From: Corynebacterium propinquum DSM 44285
GTDB lineage: Bacteria > Actinomycetota > Actinomycetes > Mycobacteriales > Mycobacteriaceae
DNA: 63,484 nt
Assembly: GCF_000375525.1 (NCBI RefSeq)
Contig: NZ_AQXC01000013.1
Location: 1-63,484, forward strand
Direction of reading: 5' to 3'
In this document: positions 39,034 through 48,089 of the stretch, in pieces
How positions within the stretch are numbered: position 1 is the first letter of the stretch
How the letters are laid out: every line of letters begins with the position of its first letter
Position numbers and translations under genes: made by a program
Notes under the pieces: model-generated
What the model was told of the DNA's origin: nothing
What the model saw: the letters and a program-made list of their open reading frames with translations, nothing else
The model's database searches: none

Positions 39034-39084
39034 CTGAGCTCATGCAGCCGGGCCGATCGCATCAGCCGAGTGCAGCAGTTGGGT

Positions 39085-40119
39085 TTATTTGTTCTCTGTG
39101 TCCAGCATCTCGAGCAGCTCTTCGATGATATCTACCGCGTGCATCGCGGAGTAGTAGGCGCCCTCGTGGGTTTGCTCGTCGGAGCGCACCACGGTCTCGT
39201 TCTGCACCGCCGGGATTTTCCCGAACTGCGCATTAGACTGCAGAGACTGCCACGTTGATTTCTCATTGACCAGGGCTACCAAGCCGTCGACGTCGTCAAG
39301 AGTCTTGGCGATCTCATCGATGTCATACTTACCGGTCACACCCTCTAAAGCCTCATTGAAAGCCGCGGAAGGTTCCGCGCCGAGATCCTGCAGCACCTGC
39401 GAAAGCAAACGCGTGCCATTGATGACGAATTCTTCGCCGTCATAGCTGACTGGGGCGAACTTGTGATCGGCCAGTGCATCGGCGTACTTGTCCGACAACT
39501 TGCCGACGCGTTTCTCATAATCGGCAATCAGGCTGCCACCCTTTTCTTCGGTGCCGGTGGCAGATGCAACCAGCATCAAATCATCTTCCCAGGTAGCAGT
39601 GGAAAAATCACCGATTGGCAGTACCGGGGCGATGTTTTTGAGTTCGTCGTGGATGGGGGTGACATCCTGGACTGCACCGATGATCAAGTCCGGATCAGCC
39701 TTTTTAATAGCGTCGATGTCTACTTCTTCATCACCGGCGGTATACAGCGTCTCCGCACCGTCATCCTTGGCCTGTTTAATTTCCTCGGCAAGCGGCGAAT
39801 CCAGGTCAAACGCATCGGGTGCCTTCGGGTAACCGGTGACCGGCAGCTCCAACGAGAGCGCAATATCGAGGTCCCGGCTTCCGGTGAGTACCACTACAGA
39901 TTTCACGTCGGCAGGCACTTCCACCTCGCCGAGCTCAGTGTCAACGACGCGGGAGTCGCCATCCTTGTTGGTGGTTTTCTCATCACCCGAAGCCACAGAG
40001 GATGCGGTGCTCGATGCTTCCGAAGCCGCGTCTTTGACAGAATCAGCGGCCTCGTCAGCAGAAGAACACGCGCTCAAGGTCAGGGCAGCAGCAATGCACA
40101 GCGGAATAATCTTTTTCAT
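39085..40119 (-). CDS. siderophore/iron ABC transporter binding lipoprotein (FecB-like), orphan
   Basis: The 344-residue protein begins MKKIIPLCIAAALTLSACSS with lipobox LSAC. A Ser/Ala/Asp-rich linker follows. The periplasmic-binding fold of the FhuD/FecB class shows in DVKSVVVLTGSRDLDIALSL, DPDLIIGAVQDVTPIHDELK and IAPVLPIGDF. No permease or ATPase gene is adjacent, so it must pair with a transporter elsewhere. The site just upstream resembles a DtxR box, which fits iron repression. Confidence 0.85.
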   Translation of the reverse strand: MKKIIPLCIAAALTLSACSSADEAADSVKDAASEASSTASSVASGDEKTTNKDGDSRVVDTELGEVEVPADVKSVVVLTGSRDLDIALSLELPVTGYPKAPDAFDLDSPLAEEIKQAKDDGAETLYTAGDEEVDIDAIKKADPDLIIGAVQDVTPIHDELKNIAPVLPIGDFSTATWEDDLMLVASATGTEEKGGSLIADYEKRVGKLSDKYADALADHKFAPVSYDGEEFVINGTRLLSQVLQDLGAEPSAAFNEALEGVTGKYDIDEIAKTLDDVDGLVALVNEKSTWQSLQSNAQFGKIPAVQNETVVRSDEQTHEGAYYSAMHAVDIIEELLEMLDTENK

Positions 40120-40124
40120 AATTA

Positions 40125-40143
40125 TTACGTTAGCAAAAATTCT
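40125..40143 (-). promoter_or_regulatory. DtxR-like box before the FecB-like gene
   Basis: On the minus strand AGAATTTTTGCTAACGTAA matches the DtxR consensus at about 12 of 19 positions. Its right half CTAACGTAA agrees at 8 of 9. It lies five bases before the ATG. Confidence 0.4.
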
Positions 40144-40162
40144 GCTGCCAAAACCCTAGGAA

Positions 40163-41599
40163 TTACATCTTGGATTCGATGTAGGTTACGTGCGTTTCAA
40201 CGTATTCCATGATGCCGTGCTTGCCGTCGGCACCGCCGATGCCGGAGTTGCGTCGGCCAGCGTGGAAGCCTTGCATCGCTTCGAAGTTTTCGCGGTTGAT
40301 ATACGTCTCGCCGTAAAGCAGCTCGCGGGCAGCCTTGTGGGCTTTGTGCACGTTTTCGGTGTACACGGACGAGGTCAGGCCGTATTCCGAGCTGTTGGCA
40401 AACTCAATGGCCTCATCCAAATCCTTGACCGTCACCACAGGCAGAACTGGGCCGAAGACCTCTTCGCGGGTAATCGGCGCGCCCTTTTCGACGCCGTCCA
40501 GCAGCGTTGGCTGGTAGAAGAAGCCTCTGCCTTTATCCTCGGCAGCGGCACCACCGCATACCACCTGCGCACCAGCGTCGACGGCGGCTTGCACCATGTC
40601 GCCGACGTTCGTCAGGCCAGCCTGGTTGATCAGTGGCCCCATATCCAGATCGTCGATATCCGAGGTGTCGCCGTAGCGGGTGGACTCGAATTTCTCCTTC
40701 AGCTTGGCGACGAGCTCGTCATGCACGGCTTCTTCCACGAGCACGACTTCTGCGCAGTTGCAGACCTGGCCGGTGTTGATCACGCGGGAATTCCAGATGG
40801 CGGTGGCTGCCAGATCCAGGTCGGCGTCGGCAAGCACGATCGCTGGTGCCTTACCGCCCAGTTCCAGGTTGACGCGGGTGAGGTTCTCCGCGGCTGCAGC
40901 CATGATCTTTTTACCGGTAGCCACCGAACCCGTCATCGAGATCATGTCGACATCCTTGTGGCGGGTTAGCGCATCGCCAACCACGGAGCCGCGGCCGCCG
41001 ACCATGTTGAACACGCCCTTGGGCAGGCCGATGCCGTCGACCAGTTTGGCGAACTCGAAAGCGTTGATCGGGGTTTCGTCCGAAGGCTTGATGACGATGG
41101 TGTTGCCGGTGAGCAGGGCCGGAGCCATTTTGCGCACGATGAGGAAGAACGGGAAGTTCCACGGCAGGATGCCACCGACAACACCAATGGGTTGGTAGGT
41201 CAGGAAAATGGATTCGTTTGGGCGATCGGAGGGGATCACTTCGCCTTCGATGCGGCGGGCGAAACCAGCCATGTAATCCAGGTAGTCGGCGGTGAAGTTG
41301 ACCTCGACTGTGGCCAAGCCGCGGGCTTTACCTTGTTCGCGCACCAGGTAGTCTGCGAAGCGGTCGACGTGGTTGCGCAGTTCGGCTGCGATTTTGGTCA
41401 GGTATCCTGCACGTTCGACGGCGGGAAGCTTCGCCCAGTCCGCCTGGGCGGCTTTGGCTGCCTGGACTGCGTCATCGACTGCGGCAGCATCGGATGCTGG
41501 GGCTTGCGCGATGACCTGGCCGGTTGACGGGTTGAGCACGTCGTGGAATTCGGCTGGCTCGACGAATTCGTTGTTGATGTAGTTCTGGTAGTTGGACAT
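40163..41599 (-). CDS. aldA: lactaldehyde dehydrogenase (AldA-like)
   Basis: The 478-residue NAD-dependent aldehyde dehydrogenase would oxidise L-lactaldehyde to L-lactate, the last step of this fucose route. The catalytic Glu is in NLELGGKAPAIVLADAD, and the catalytic Cys in NTGQVCNCAEVVLVEE. The CNCAE context is a hallmark of E. coli AldA. It is the distal gene of the minus-strand operon that also carries aldolase, lactonase and fucose dehydrogenase. The start MSNYQNYINNEF is normal length. Confidence 0.88.
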   Translation of the reverse strand: MSNYQNYINNEFVEPAEFHDVLNPSTGQVIAQAPASDAAAVDDAVQAAKAAQADWAKLPAVERAGYLTKIAAELRNHVDRFADYLVREQGKARGLATVEVNFTADYLDYMAGFARRIEGEVIPSDRPNESIFLTYQPIGVVGGILPWNFPFFLIVRKMAPALLTGNTIVIKPSDETPINAFEFAKLVDGIGLPKGVFNMVGGRGSVVGDALTRHKDVDMISMTGSVATGKKIMAAAAENLTRVNLELGGKAPAIVLADADLDLAATAIWNSRVINTGQVCNCAEVVLVEEAVHDELVAKLKEKFESTRYGDTSDIDDLDMGPLINQAGLTNVGDMVQAAVDAGAQVVCGGAAAEDKGRGFFYQPTLLDGVEKGAPITREEVFGPVLPVVTVKDLDEAIEFANSSEYGLTSSVYTENVHKAHKAARELLYGETYINRENFEAMQGFHAGRRNSGIGGADGKHGIMEYVETHVTYIESKM

Positions 41600-41646
41600 G
41601 AAAACTCCTTGGTTGGGGTAACTACTGGGTTAGTTGCACTACTGCG

Positions 41647-42531
41647 TTAGCTGCGAGCAGCGTCAATGAGTCGAGCTATTTCTTCCTGCTGTGCTGTTGT
41701 TAGCTCGATGTAGGGCTCATGCGTGGCGGTGCTGAGATCAGCTCCGCTGGCATAGCGCACAGCATGCTTAATGGTGTGAATGAAGTGATCACCTACCTCG
41801 TAGACAGACATCAAAGCAGCGATTTTGCCTGCGTATTGCGCTGCAGCCGTAACATCGCCGGACTCGTATGCACGGTGCATGGCACCGAAAATCTCGGGGA
41901 CGACATTGGTGAGCCCACACAGAACACCCTGACCACCAGCGATACGGTTTGGCAAATAGTATTCATCGAAACCAGAAAGCACAGAAAAATCATCTGGGGC
42001 ATCTCTGATTACGCGTCTGGTGTGGGCGGCGGAATCCACGGTGTCTTTCACCCCGACGATATTCGGGTGTGCAGCAGCAATCGTGCTGATCAGCTCTGGC
42101 GATAAATCATTACCGGTGCGGTCCGGGAAGTTATAGAGCATGATGGGCAGCTCGGAAGCCTCGGCCAACTCGGTAAAATACTTCGTCGCCAATGCATCGC
42201 TGGGGCCGAAATAATATGGGCTGACGACAACCGCTGCATCCGCTCCATGCTCGTGGCCGTAGGCGTTGAGCTCTTTTGCTTCCGCAATTTTGGTGCTGCC
42301 CGAACCAATGAGGAATTGCATGCGTCCTTTGACAACCCGACCGACAAATTCGATTGCCTGTTTCTTCTGTTCCATGCTCAACGCATAAAATTCACCGATG
42401 CTGCCGAAGATCAACACACCGGAAATACCGCCAGAAATAAGGCGTTCGAGATGCGCCTCCCAGGCGGGAAAATCGATGCTGCCGTCGCTCTGCAGCGGGG
42501 TAATCGACGGGCAGTACACTCCTGTAAACAT
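41647..42531 (-). CDS. 2-keto-3-deoxy-L-fuconate aldolase (DHDPS/NAL family)
   Basis: The 294-residue class I aldolase begins MFTGVYCPSITPLQSDGSID. The Schiff-base Lys is in NIVGVKDTVDS, the Tyr in IMLYNFPDRTGNDL, and the substrate loop in FGSIGEFYALSMEQKKQAIE. The family includes dihydrodipicolinate synthase and sugar-acid aldolases. The neighbours point to cleavage of 2-keto-3-deoxy-L-fuconate into pyruvate and L-lactaldehyde. A DapA-like gene occupies the same role in the Campylobacter jejuni fucose locus. It abuts the lactonase gene (42531/42532). Confidence 0.85.
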   Translation of the reverse strand: MFTGVYCPSITPLQSDGSIDFPAWEAHLERLISGGISGVLIFGSIGEFYALSMEQKKQAIEFVGRVVKGRMQFLIGSGSTKIAEAKELNAYGHEHGADAAVVVSPYYFGPSDALATKYFTELAEASELPIMLYNFPDRTGNDLSPELISTIAAAHPNIVGVKDTVDSAAHTRRVIRDAPDDFSVLSGFDEYYLPNRIAGGQGVLCGLTNVVPEIFGAMHRAYESGDVTAAAQYAGKIAALMSVYEVGDHFIHTIKHAVRYASGADLSTATHEPYIELTTAQQEEIARLIDAARS

Positions 42532-43347
42532 TTAGTTTCCTTCCAAGTTATAGACGTCACGGGCGGTATCGGAAAACACGCGGGGGTCGTCGCCGAATAC
42601 TTCTCGTAGCGCCGAGATGTGTGTATACAGATCGCTATAGAGGCCGATGACAGGCCAGTTCGACGCAAACATCAGCCTTTGCGGCCCAAAAATCTTTCCG
42701 AGAAATTCCAACAGCTGGTAGGCATCTGTTGGGGAGTCGTAACTGAGCCCTGAGAGTTTGCAGTACACGTTGGGGTATTCAGCTAGAGCTCTCATGTTGG
42801 CGGCAAACGCGTCGTCGAGTCTTTGGGCATTGCCGCAGTGGTCTATGACTACGCGGAGATTCGCACAGTCTTCATATGTGGCATGAAAATCTGTTAATTC
42901 CGGGGTGCGTATGCAGAGGTCAAAGACTTTTGCTTGGCTGGATAAATTCCTACATCCTGCGGTGAAACTGCTTTCTAAGCAGCGCCCGCGGGCGATGTCG
43001 TCGTTATGCAATACTTCCCGCACTCCGACAGCACCTGGGGTAACATGCATGTTTTTCTGCAGGTGGGAGTGCGTAACGAACCCTTGTATTAACGGTTCGT
43101 GCGAGAGTAAGGCTTTGATGCGGGCATCCTCGTCGGCAGGGTCAGCGACATCTGCTTCGATGTGCACCGCGCCTGCTAGTTCTACGTCTGCCAGCCCATT
43201 CTTGCCCACATCGGCATAGGCGTGTTTGAGATCAGCGAAGCTGAAAGACCTGTGCAATACGGAATCCACGCTGCGTAGCCAGTCGAGCCGTTGGGCTTCG
43301 AGGTCCCATACGTGAATATGGGAATCGAAAATTTTCAGGTTAGTCAT
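42532..43347 (-). CDS. L-fucono-lactone hydrolase (amidohydrolase family, COG3618-like)
   Basis: The 271-residue TIM-barrel hydrolase has the metal-binding start FDSHIHVWDLEAQRLDWLR, LIQGFVTHSHLQ, VVIDHCGNAQRLDDAF and FASNWPVIGL. These are typical of sugar-lactone hydrolases related to L-fuconolactonase and L-rhamnono-lactonase. It would open the lactone made by the fucose dehydrogenase to L-fuconate. It sits between the aldolase and the dehydrogenase genes with no gap to the former. Confidence 0.85.
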   Translation of the reverse strand: MTNLKIFDSHIHVWDLEAQRLDWLRSVDSVLHRSFSFADLKHAYADVGKNGLADVELAGAVHIEADVADPADEDARIKALLSHEPLIQGFVTHSHLQKNMHVTPGAVGVREVLHNDDIARGRCLESSFTAGCRNLSSQAKVFDLCIRTPELTDFHATYEDCANLRVVIDHCGNAQRLDDAFAANMRALAEYPNVYCKLSGLSYDSPTDAYQLLEFLGKIFGPQRLMFASNWPVIGLYSDLYTHISALREVFGDDPRVFSDTARDVYNLEGN

Positions 43348-43416
43348 CTACCGTGCCGTTTCTTGCGAATTCGCTGTTTCACTAGGCTGTGTTTTTACAG
43401 TGTTTTACAGCGTTTT

Positions 43417-44202
43417 TTACAGCGCCCGGTCCAAGTGCACATAGCCGCCGTCTGGGTGGATCCACTGCCCGGTGGTGTGCGAAGAACGATCCGACAGCAA
43501 AAACACCGCGGTATCAGCAATCTCTTCGACCGTGGTCATGCGGTTGTGTAATGGGATTTCATCGGTAATGAGTTGCAGACGTTTTTGTTGAGCTTCCTCG
43601 TCGCCAAAGGTTTTAATCCATTTCTCGTACAAGGGAGTCCAGGCTTCTGCGACGACGAGTGCGTTCACGCGTACCCCATGGGGCGCCAATGCCGCTGCCC
43701 ATTCACGGGTAAGCCCCAGGATGGCTCCCTTGGCGGCCGCATAGGCTGAGGTTTTCCCTTGGCCAGTCAGCGCGGTTTTCGAACCGATGTTGAGGATCGT
43801 TCCAGCAGAATCGTGCAAGTACTTTTGGGCTGCGTGGACGGTCTCGTAATAGTGGGTGAGGTTGCTGTGTAGCGATTGTTCAAATTCGCGCCAGGAAGTC
43901 TCTTCTAACGATTTGTTGTCATTGGCGCCTGCATTATTCACGATTCCATCGATATGTCCATAGCGCTGGTACGCAGCATCGATGATCTCGGCGATATCAT
44001 CAGTGTCATTCAGATCGATTTCGTAGGCAGCGTAGTTTGCTGTCAATTTCTCGATTTCCGTCTTGTATTCCGCGCTCAGGGGAGTGCGGTCAAGGATTAC
44101 TGGAATTGCACCCTCGCGTGCGAGTGCAAACACGATTGCCTTGCCAATGCCGCCCATGCCGCCAGTGACGACGAATACTTTTTCGTCGAGGTGAAGGTCC
44201 AT
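43417..44202 (-). CDS. L-fucose dehydrogenase (short-chain dehydrogenase)
   Basis: The 261-residue SDR has the cofactor loop VTGGMGGIGKAIVFALA, the NNAGAND motif, the catalytic Ser region NIGSKTALTGQGKTSAYAAAK with Tyr and Lys, and VRVNALVVAEAWTPLYEKWI. It is first gene of the minus-strand operon. By context it oxidises L-fucose to L-fucono-lactone, as FucX does in C. jejuni. Whether it prefers NAD or NADP is not certain; an Asp after the second strand (PVILDRT) suggests NAD. Confidence 0.85.
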   Translation of the reverse strand: MDLHLDEKVFVVTGGMGGIGKAIVFALAREGAIPVILDRTPLSAEYKTEIEKLTANYAAYEIDLNDTDDIAEIIDAAYQRYGHIDGIVNNAGANDNKSLEETSWREFEQSLHSNLTHYYETVHAAQKYLHDSAGTILNIGSKTALTGQGKTSAYAAAKGAILGLTREWAAALAPHGVRVNALVVAEAWTPLYEKWIKTFGDEEAQQKRLQLITDEIPLHNRMTTVEEIADTAVFLLSDRSSHTTGQWIHPDGGYVHLDRAL

Positions 44203-44229
44203 TGCGCACCATCCTTCGGTTCTATGGTG

Positions 44230-44244
44230 TGAAACCCTGTTTCA
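44230..44244. promoter_or_regulatory. IclR/KdgR-type operator before the fucose dehydrogenase operon
   Basis: TGAAACCCTGTTTCA is a perfect inverted repeat around a central C. It fits the GAAAC-N3-GTTTC pattern of IclR-family (KdgR-like) operators. It lies 28 bases before the dehydrogenase start, which suits repression of the operon. Confidence 0.6.
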
Positions 44245-44307
44245 TTGTTTGTCTCATACTACCGCAAGAAAATGTGAGATGGAACCCGTAATTCGAATTT
44301 ATGTGAT

Positions 44308-45081
44308 CTAGCTTGAGTATTTCGTGGTGTGCGCACCTAGATTGTGTGAGATTTCAGCAGCGGCTTCTGTCACCAAAGGGGCAAAGCGTTCTATCTGTTT
44401 TAACGTGTTTTCCATGGCTAGTGAAGTCAGAGAGATGCCATATGTGGCTTTCCCGGAATGGTCGAAGATTGGTGCGCCGATGCAGCGGATGCCCGGAACG
44501 TTTTCTTCATCGTCGAAGCTGTAACCGCGGGTGCGCACCACGGCAATCTCTTGATCGAGATCTTCCGGGGTGGTGATGGTGTTTGGGGTTAGCGGAGCTA
44601 GGCCCGCTTGCTTGACGACGCTTGCTAGTTGGGATGTATCCATGTCTGCAAGCAGGCATTTTCCGATTGCGGTGGAGTGTAGCGGAAGCCGTTTGCCGAT
44701 TGTGGATGGAATCTCATATGGGGTGGGCCCTTGGCGTTTGGCAACGTAAATTGCTTCATTGACGTTGAGTGCGCCGACATGCACGGTGTAGCCCGTTTCC
44801 TCGGCAAGCTGTGTCAGAACTGGGTTGGCAACTTCAGAAATGTCGATGGAATTAAATGCTCGGCTGGCGAGTCGAAGTGAAGTGACGCCAGGCGCGTAGG
44901 TTCCGTCGCTAGCGAGGTAGACGAATTCGTAATCAAGCAAGGTTTGCAAGATTCGGTGCACCGTCGCTTTCGCGAAGCCGGTAGCGGTGACAATGTCTGA
45001 AAAACGCTCATGCTCAATGGCGGCCTGCAGCACAATTAAGGTTTTGTCGGCGGCTGTGAGACGAGCATTTGACGTAGTCAT
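44308..45081 (-). CDS. IclR-family regulator of the fucose genes
   Basis: The 257-residue regulator has a winged-helix N-terminus (TAADKTLIVLQAAIEHERFS, DIVTATGFAKATVHRILQTL) and the IclR effector domain (LAEETGYTVHVGALNVNEAI, LHSTAIGKCLLADM, GIRCIGAPIFDHSGKATYGI). It lies between the two divergent transcripts, which is the usual place for the local sensor. L-fucose or 2-keto-3-deoxy-L-fuconate could be the inducer. An IclR gene also heads the C. jejuni fucose locus. Confidence 0.9.
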   Translation of the reverse strand: MTTSNARLTAADKTLIVLQAAIEHERFSDIVTATGFAKATVHRILQTLLDYEFVYLASDGTYAPGVTSLRLASRAFNSIDISEVANPVLTQLAEETGYTVHVGALNVNEAIYVAKRQGPTPYEIPSTIGKRLPLHSTAIGKCLLADMDTSQLASVVKQAGLAPLTPNTITTPEDLDQEIAVVRTRGYSFDDEENVPGIRCIGAPIFDHSGKATYGISLTSLAMENTLKQIERFAPLVTEAAAEISHNLGAHTTKYSS

Positions 45082-45266
45082 TATCGGGGTGCTCCTTGCG
45101 GATCGGGGATGGCATGGGGGAGGTCTTTGGGTGAAAAGTCTTGGGGAGTCTTTACCTGACTGGCTGGTTGGTACCTATTGTCGCACGGCTGTGTGCCTGG
45201 ATTGTTGTGCGTAGTGCTTAACGTAATTTGCACAACCCCTTGCGTATGTTCGTGACTTGAACTACA

Positions 45267-45289
45267 TTCCTAACTAAACAACTTAGGAA
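45267..45289. promoter_or_regulatory. inverted repeat before the fuconate dehydratase gene
   Basis: TTCCTAA and TTAGGAA are a perfect 7-bp inverted repeat with a 9-base spacer. A larger one, GGTTCTGCC (45293-45301) and GGCAGAACC (45329-45337), follows directly and brackets the leader up to the ribosome site. Both lie in the IclR-FucD divergent region and are candidate operators. Confidence 0.5.
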
Positions 45290-45357
45290 CTCGGTTCTGC
45301 CATATGAAACTCCATGATTTATGGGTACGGCAGAACCATCCGGCAAGGAGGGCGCAA

Positions 45358-46647
45358 TTGTCCAGAATCACGCACATAAAAACCTATGATTTTAGGTTTC
45401 CGACATCACAGTCACTTTCCGGCTCTGATGCGATGAACCCGGACCCGGATTATTCCTCGGCGTATGTAGAAATTTCTACGGATGCTGACGACGGGCATAC
45501 CGGTATCGGTTTTGTTTTCACTATCGGGCGCGGCAATGATGTTGCCTGTAAAGCGATCGAATCCCTCAGCCAACGATTCATCGGCCAAGAAATCGAACCC
45601 TACCTCGACAACATGAAACGCGCGTGGGATGAGCTGGTGCATGATTCCCAATTGCGGTGGCTTGGCCCAGAAAAAGGCGTCGAACACATGGCCATTGGTG
45701 CGGTACTCAACGCATTCTGGGATCTCAAGGCTAAACGCGCAGGCGTTCCACTCTGGAGGCTGTTGGCAGAAATGGAGCCAGAGGACCTGGTGGCGACACT
45801 GGATTTCCGGTATCTCACGGATGCCTTGGCCCCAGAAGAAGCTATTGACTTCCTGAAAGATGGAAAACGTGGCCAACAAGCGCGCATCGATAATCTACTC
45901 GCGCACGGGTACCCGGGCTATTCAACGGCCGCGGGATGGTTGGGTTATTCCGACGACAAGATGGTTCGTTTGGCCAAGTCAGAAAGCCAAGATAAGGGTT
46001 TCCAGCTGATCAAACTCAAGGTTGGGCAAAATCTTGACGACGATTTGCGTCGCCTTCGGCTTGCCAGGGAAGCAATTGGTCCCGATGTGCGCTTGGCGGT
46101 CGATGCGAACCAAGTCTGGGATGTCCCACAAGCGATTGAGTGGATTAAGCAATTCCATGAGTTTGATCTGGCGTTTGTGGAAGAACCTACCAGCCCCGAT
46201 GACGTGCTTGGGCACGCAGCAATTGCACGGGCAGTCGATCCAATACCGATTGCGACCGGCGAACAAATGCAGTCGCGGATCCTGTATAAGCAATTCTTGC
46301 AGGCGAATGCTTTTGGAATCATGCAGGTCGATGCCACTCGGGTCGCCGGACCGCAAGAACTCATCATTGAATACTTGCTGGCACATAAGTTCAATAAACC
46401 CGTTATTCCCCACGCCGGTGGCGTCGGATTGTGCGAAGCTGTGCAACATTTTGCGATGTTCGATTACTTGTCGGTGTCATGCACTTTGGACAACCGGTTG
46501 ATCGAATACGTCGATAACCAGCATGAACATTTTGTCGACCCGGTCGTGATCAAAAACGGAAATTACATGCCGCCTCTGATGCCGGGAAACAGCTGCGAAA
46601 TGACCCTGTCCAGCACAGAAAAATACCTGTACCACCCAGATGCTTAA
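45358..46647 (+). CDS. fucD: L-fuconate dehydratase (enolase superfamily)
   Basis: FucD removes water from L-fuconate to give 2-keto-3-deoxy-L-fuconate. I choose TTG 45358 because AAGGAGG (45345-45351) sits six bases before it and the product starts MSRITHIKTYDFRFPTSQSL, as in the family; ATG 45304 has no such site. The protein has 429 residues. Active-site features are LIKLKVGQN (Lys base), LAVDANQVWD, FVEEPTSPDD, IATGEQM (three metal ligands) and IPHAGGVGLCE (His base). fucP and fucU follow on the same strand. Confidence 0.93.
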   Translation: MSRITHIKTYDFRFPTSQSLSGSDAMNPDPDYSSAYVEISTDADDGHTGIGFVFTIGRGNDVACKAIESLSQRFIGQEIEPYLDNMKRAWDELVHDSQLRWLGPEKGVEHMAIGAVLNAFWDLKAKRAGVPLWRLLAEMEPEDLVATLDFRYLTDALAPEEAIDFLKDGKRGQQARIDNLLAHGYPGYSTAAGWLGYSDDKMVRLAKSESQDKGFQLIKLKVGQNLDDDLRRLRLAREAIGPDVRLAVDANQVWDVPQAIEWIKQFHEFDLAFVEEPTSPDDVLGHAAIARAVDPIPIATGEQMQSRILYKQFLQANAFGIMQVDATRVAGPQELIIEYLLAHKFNKPVIPHAGGVGLCEAVQHFAMFDYLSVSCTLDNRLIEYVDNQHEHFVDPVVIKNGNYMPPLMPGNSCEMTLSSTEKYLYHPDA

Positions 46648-46703
46648 GTGCATTTTCTCTCACACTAAGAGCAGCACTGCCTGCACATTTCTAAGGAAGC
46701 GAT

Positions 46704-48086
46704 ATGAATGAGAAAGCAAATCTGAACCCAACAGAAAACGCGGGGACGGAATCTAGCAGAGCACCAAAAACAACAGCAGGAAAGAAAGCAGAATCCAGTG
46801 GGTTCATTTACCCCGGCCTGCTGCTGCCATTCATTTTGATCGTTGCCTGTTTTGCGGCGTGGGGAATTTCAACTGACCTCACAGCGCCGATGGTCAACGT
46901 TTTCAGCTCAGTTTTTGACATGAATGCGTTCCAGTCTGCGCTGGTACAGTTTGCCTACTTCGGAGCATATTTCTTGCTCGCAATTCCGGCAGCCATCATC
47001 AACACCAAGCTCGGTTTCAAAGGTGGCGTCGTCTTGGGCATGAGCATGGCTGCACTCGGTGCCTTCATGTTCTTCCCGGCATCGCAGATCATGACTTATG
47101 GCGTTTTCCTCGCAGCGCTGTTCATCCTCGCTGGTGGTTTGTCAATCGTGGAAACTTCCGCGAACCCCTACGTCATGTCGCTCGGCCCCGAGAAAAACGC
47201 AACCCGTCGTTTGAACTTTGCACAGGCATTCAACCCGATCGGCGCCAATATCGGTGTGTTGATGGCAACGCTGCTGGTAGCACCGCATATTAATGATACC
47301 GTCGACAAAACGGGGCTGTCCGAAGACCAGCTGCTGGAGCAAACCTCCCATGAACTAGAAAAGGTGATGATTCCGTACATCATCTTGGGAGTGCTCTATG
47401 TTGCACTGGCGCTGTCCATCTTCTTCGTCAAAGTTCCCAAGAACAAAGCGATGGAAGAAACGGACTTTAAAGATGTCCCGAAGGGCGTCGTGGGCCGCTT
47501 GTGGAACAACGGAACGTATCGTTTCGGTGTTGTGGCACAGTTTTTCAACGTCGCAGCACAGACTTGTATCTGGACGTTCATTCCGTTCTATATTCAATAC
47601 ACTTTGGATGCGGACTTAGAAACAGCCGGCTGGTGGCTGCAGATTTCGCTGCTGTTCTTCCTGGTAGCCCGCTTCGTCATGGTCTGGCTGATGGGTAAAA
47701 TTGAAGGACGTTACCTGTTGACCATCATGTGTGGTTTGGGTGTTGTCTTCACCATTATCGGTATCCTGTCCGGCAATGTTCTCGGCGCACTGTGCATCGT
47801 CGCTCTGTCTGCGTGTATCTCTCTGCTGTTCCCAACCATCTACGGAATCTCGCTGACCGGTGTTGGCCGCGATACCAAGTTCGCTTCTTCTGGTCTGGTC
47901 ATGGCGATTATCGGTGGTGCAATCGCTCCAATGATCCAGGGAGCAATCCAGGATGCCACCAACCCACAGATTGGTTTCAGCTTCGTTCTGTTGTGCTTCA
48001 TCGTCATCGGCGCCTTCGGTCTTTATGCCATCAAACACCAGAAATCGGATGATGTCGACGAAGTTCCAGCGATGGGAAAGAAGTAA
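46704..48086 (+). CDS. fucP: L-fucose:H+ symporter FucP
   Basis: The 460-residue MFS symporter has a hydrophilic Lys/Ser-rich N-terminus of about 38 residues, then 12 membrane segments. Typical FucP/GluP-family stretches are FAAWGISTDLTAPMVNVFSS, FAYFGAYFLLAIPAAIINTK and the ETSANPYVMSLGPEKNATRR loop after segment 5. NFAQAFNPIGANIGVLMATL is also characteristic. It imports L-fucose, feeding the surrounding enzymes. The gene ends three bases before fucU. Confidence 0.93.
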   Translation: MNEKANLNPTENAGTESSRAPKTTAGKKAESSGFIYPGLLLPFILIVACFAAWGISTDLTAPMVNVFSSVFDMNAFQSALVQFAYFGAYFLLAIPAAIINTKLGFKGGVVLGMSMAALGAFMFFPASQIMTYGVFLAALFILAGGLSIVETSANPYVMSLGPEKNATRRLNFAQAFNPIGANIGVLMATLLVAPHINDTVDKTGLSEDQLLEQTSHELEKVMIPYIILGVLYVALALSIFFVKVPKNKAMEETDFKDVPKGVVGRLWNNGTYRFGVVAQFFNVAAQTCIWTFIPFYIQYTLDADLETAGWWLQISLLFFLVARFVMVWLMGKIEGRYLLTIMCGLGVVFTIIGILSGNVLGALCIVALSACISLLFPTIYGISLTGVGRDTKFASSGLVMAIIGGAIAPMIQGAIQDATNPQIGFSFVLLCFIVIGAFGLYAIKHQKSDDVDEVPAMGKK

Positions 48087-48089
48087 AAG

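Noticed and set aside
41600..41646. TAACTA/TTAGTT repeats between aldA and the aldolase gene as an operator
   Set aside because: The half-sites are short and irregular, and the genes are in one operon; more likely another small duplication.
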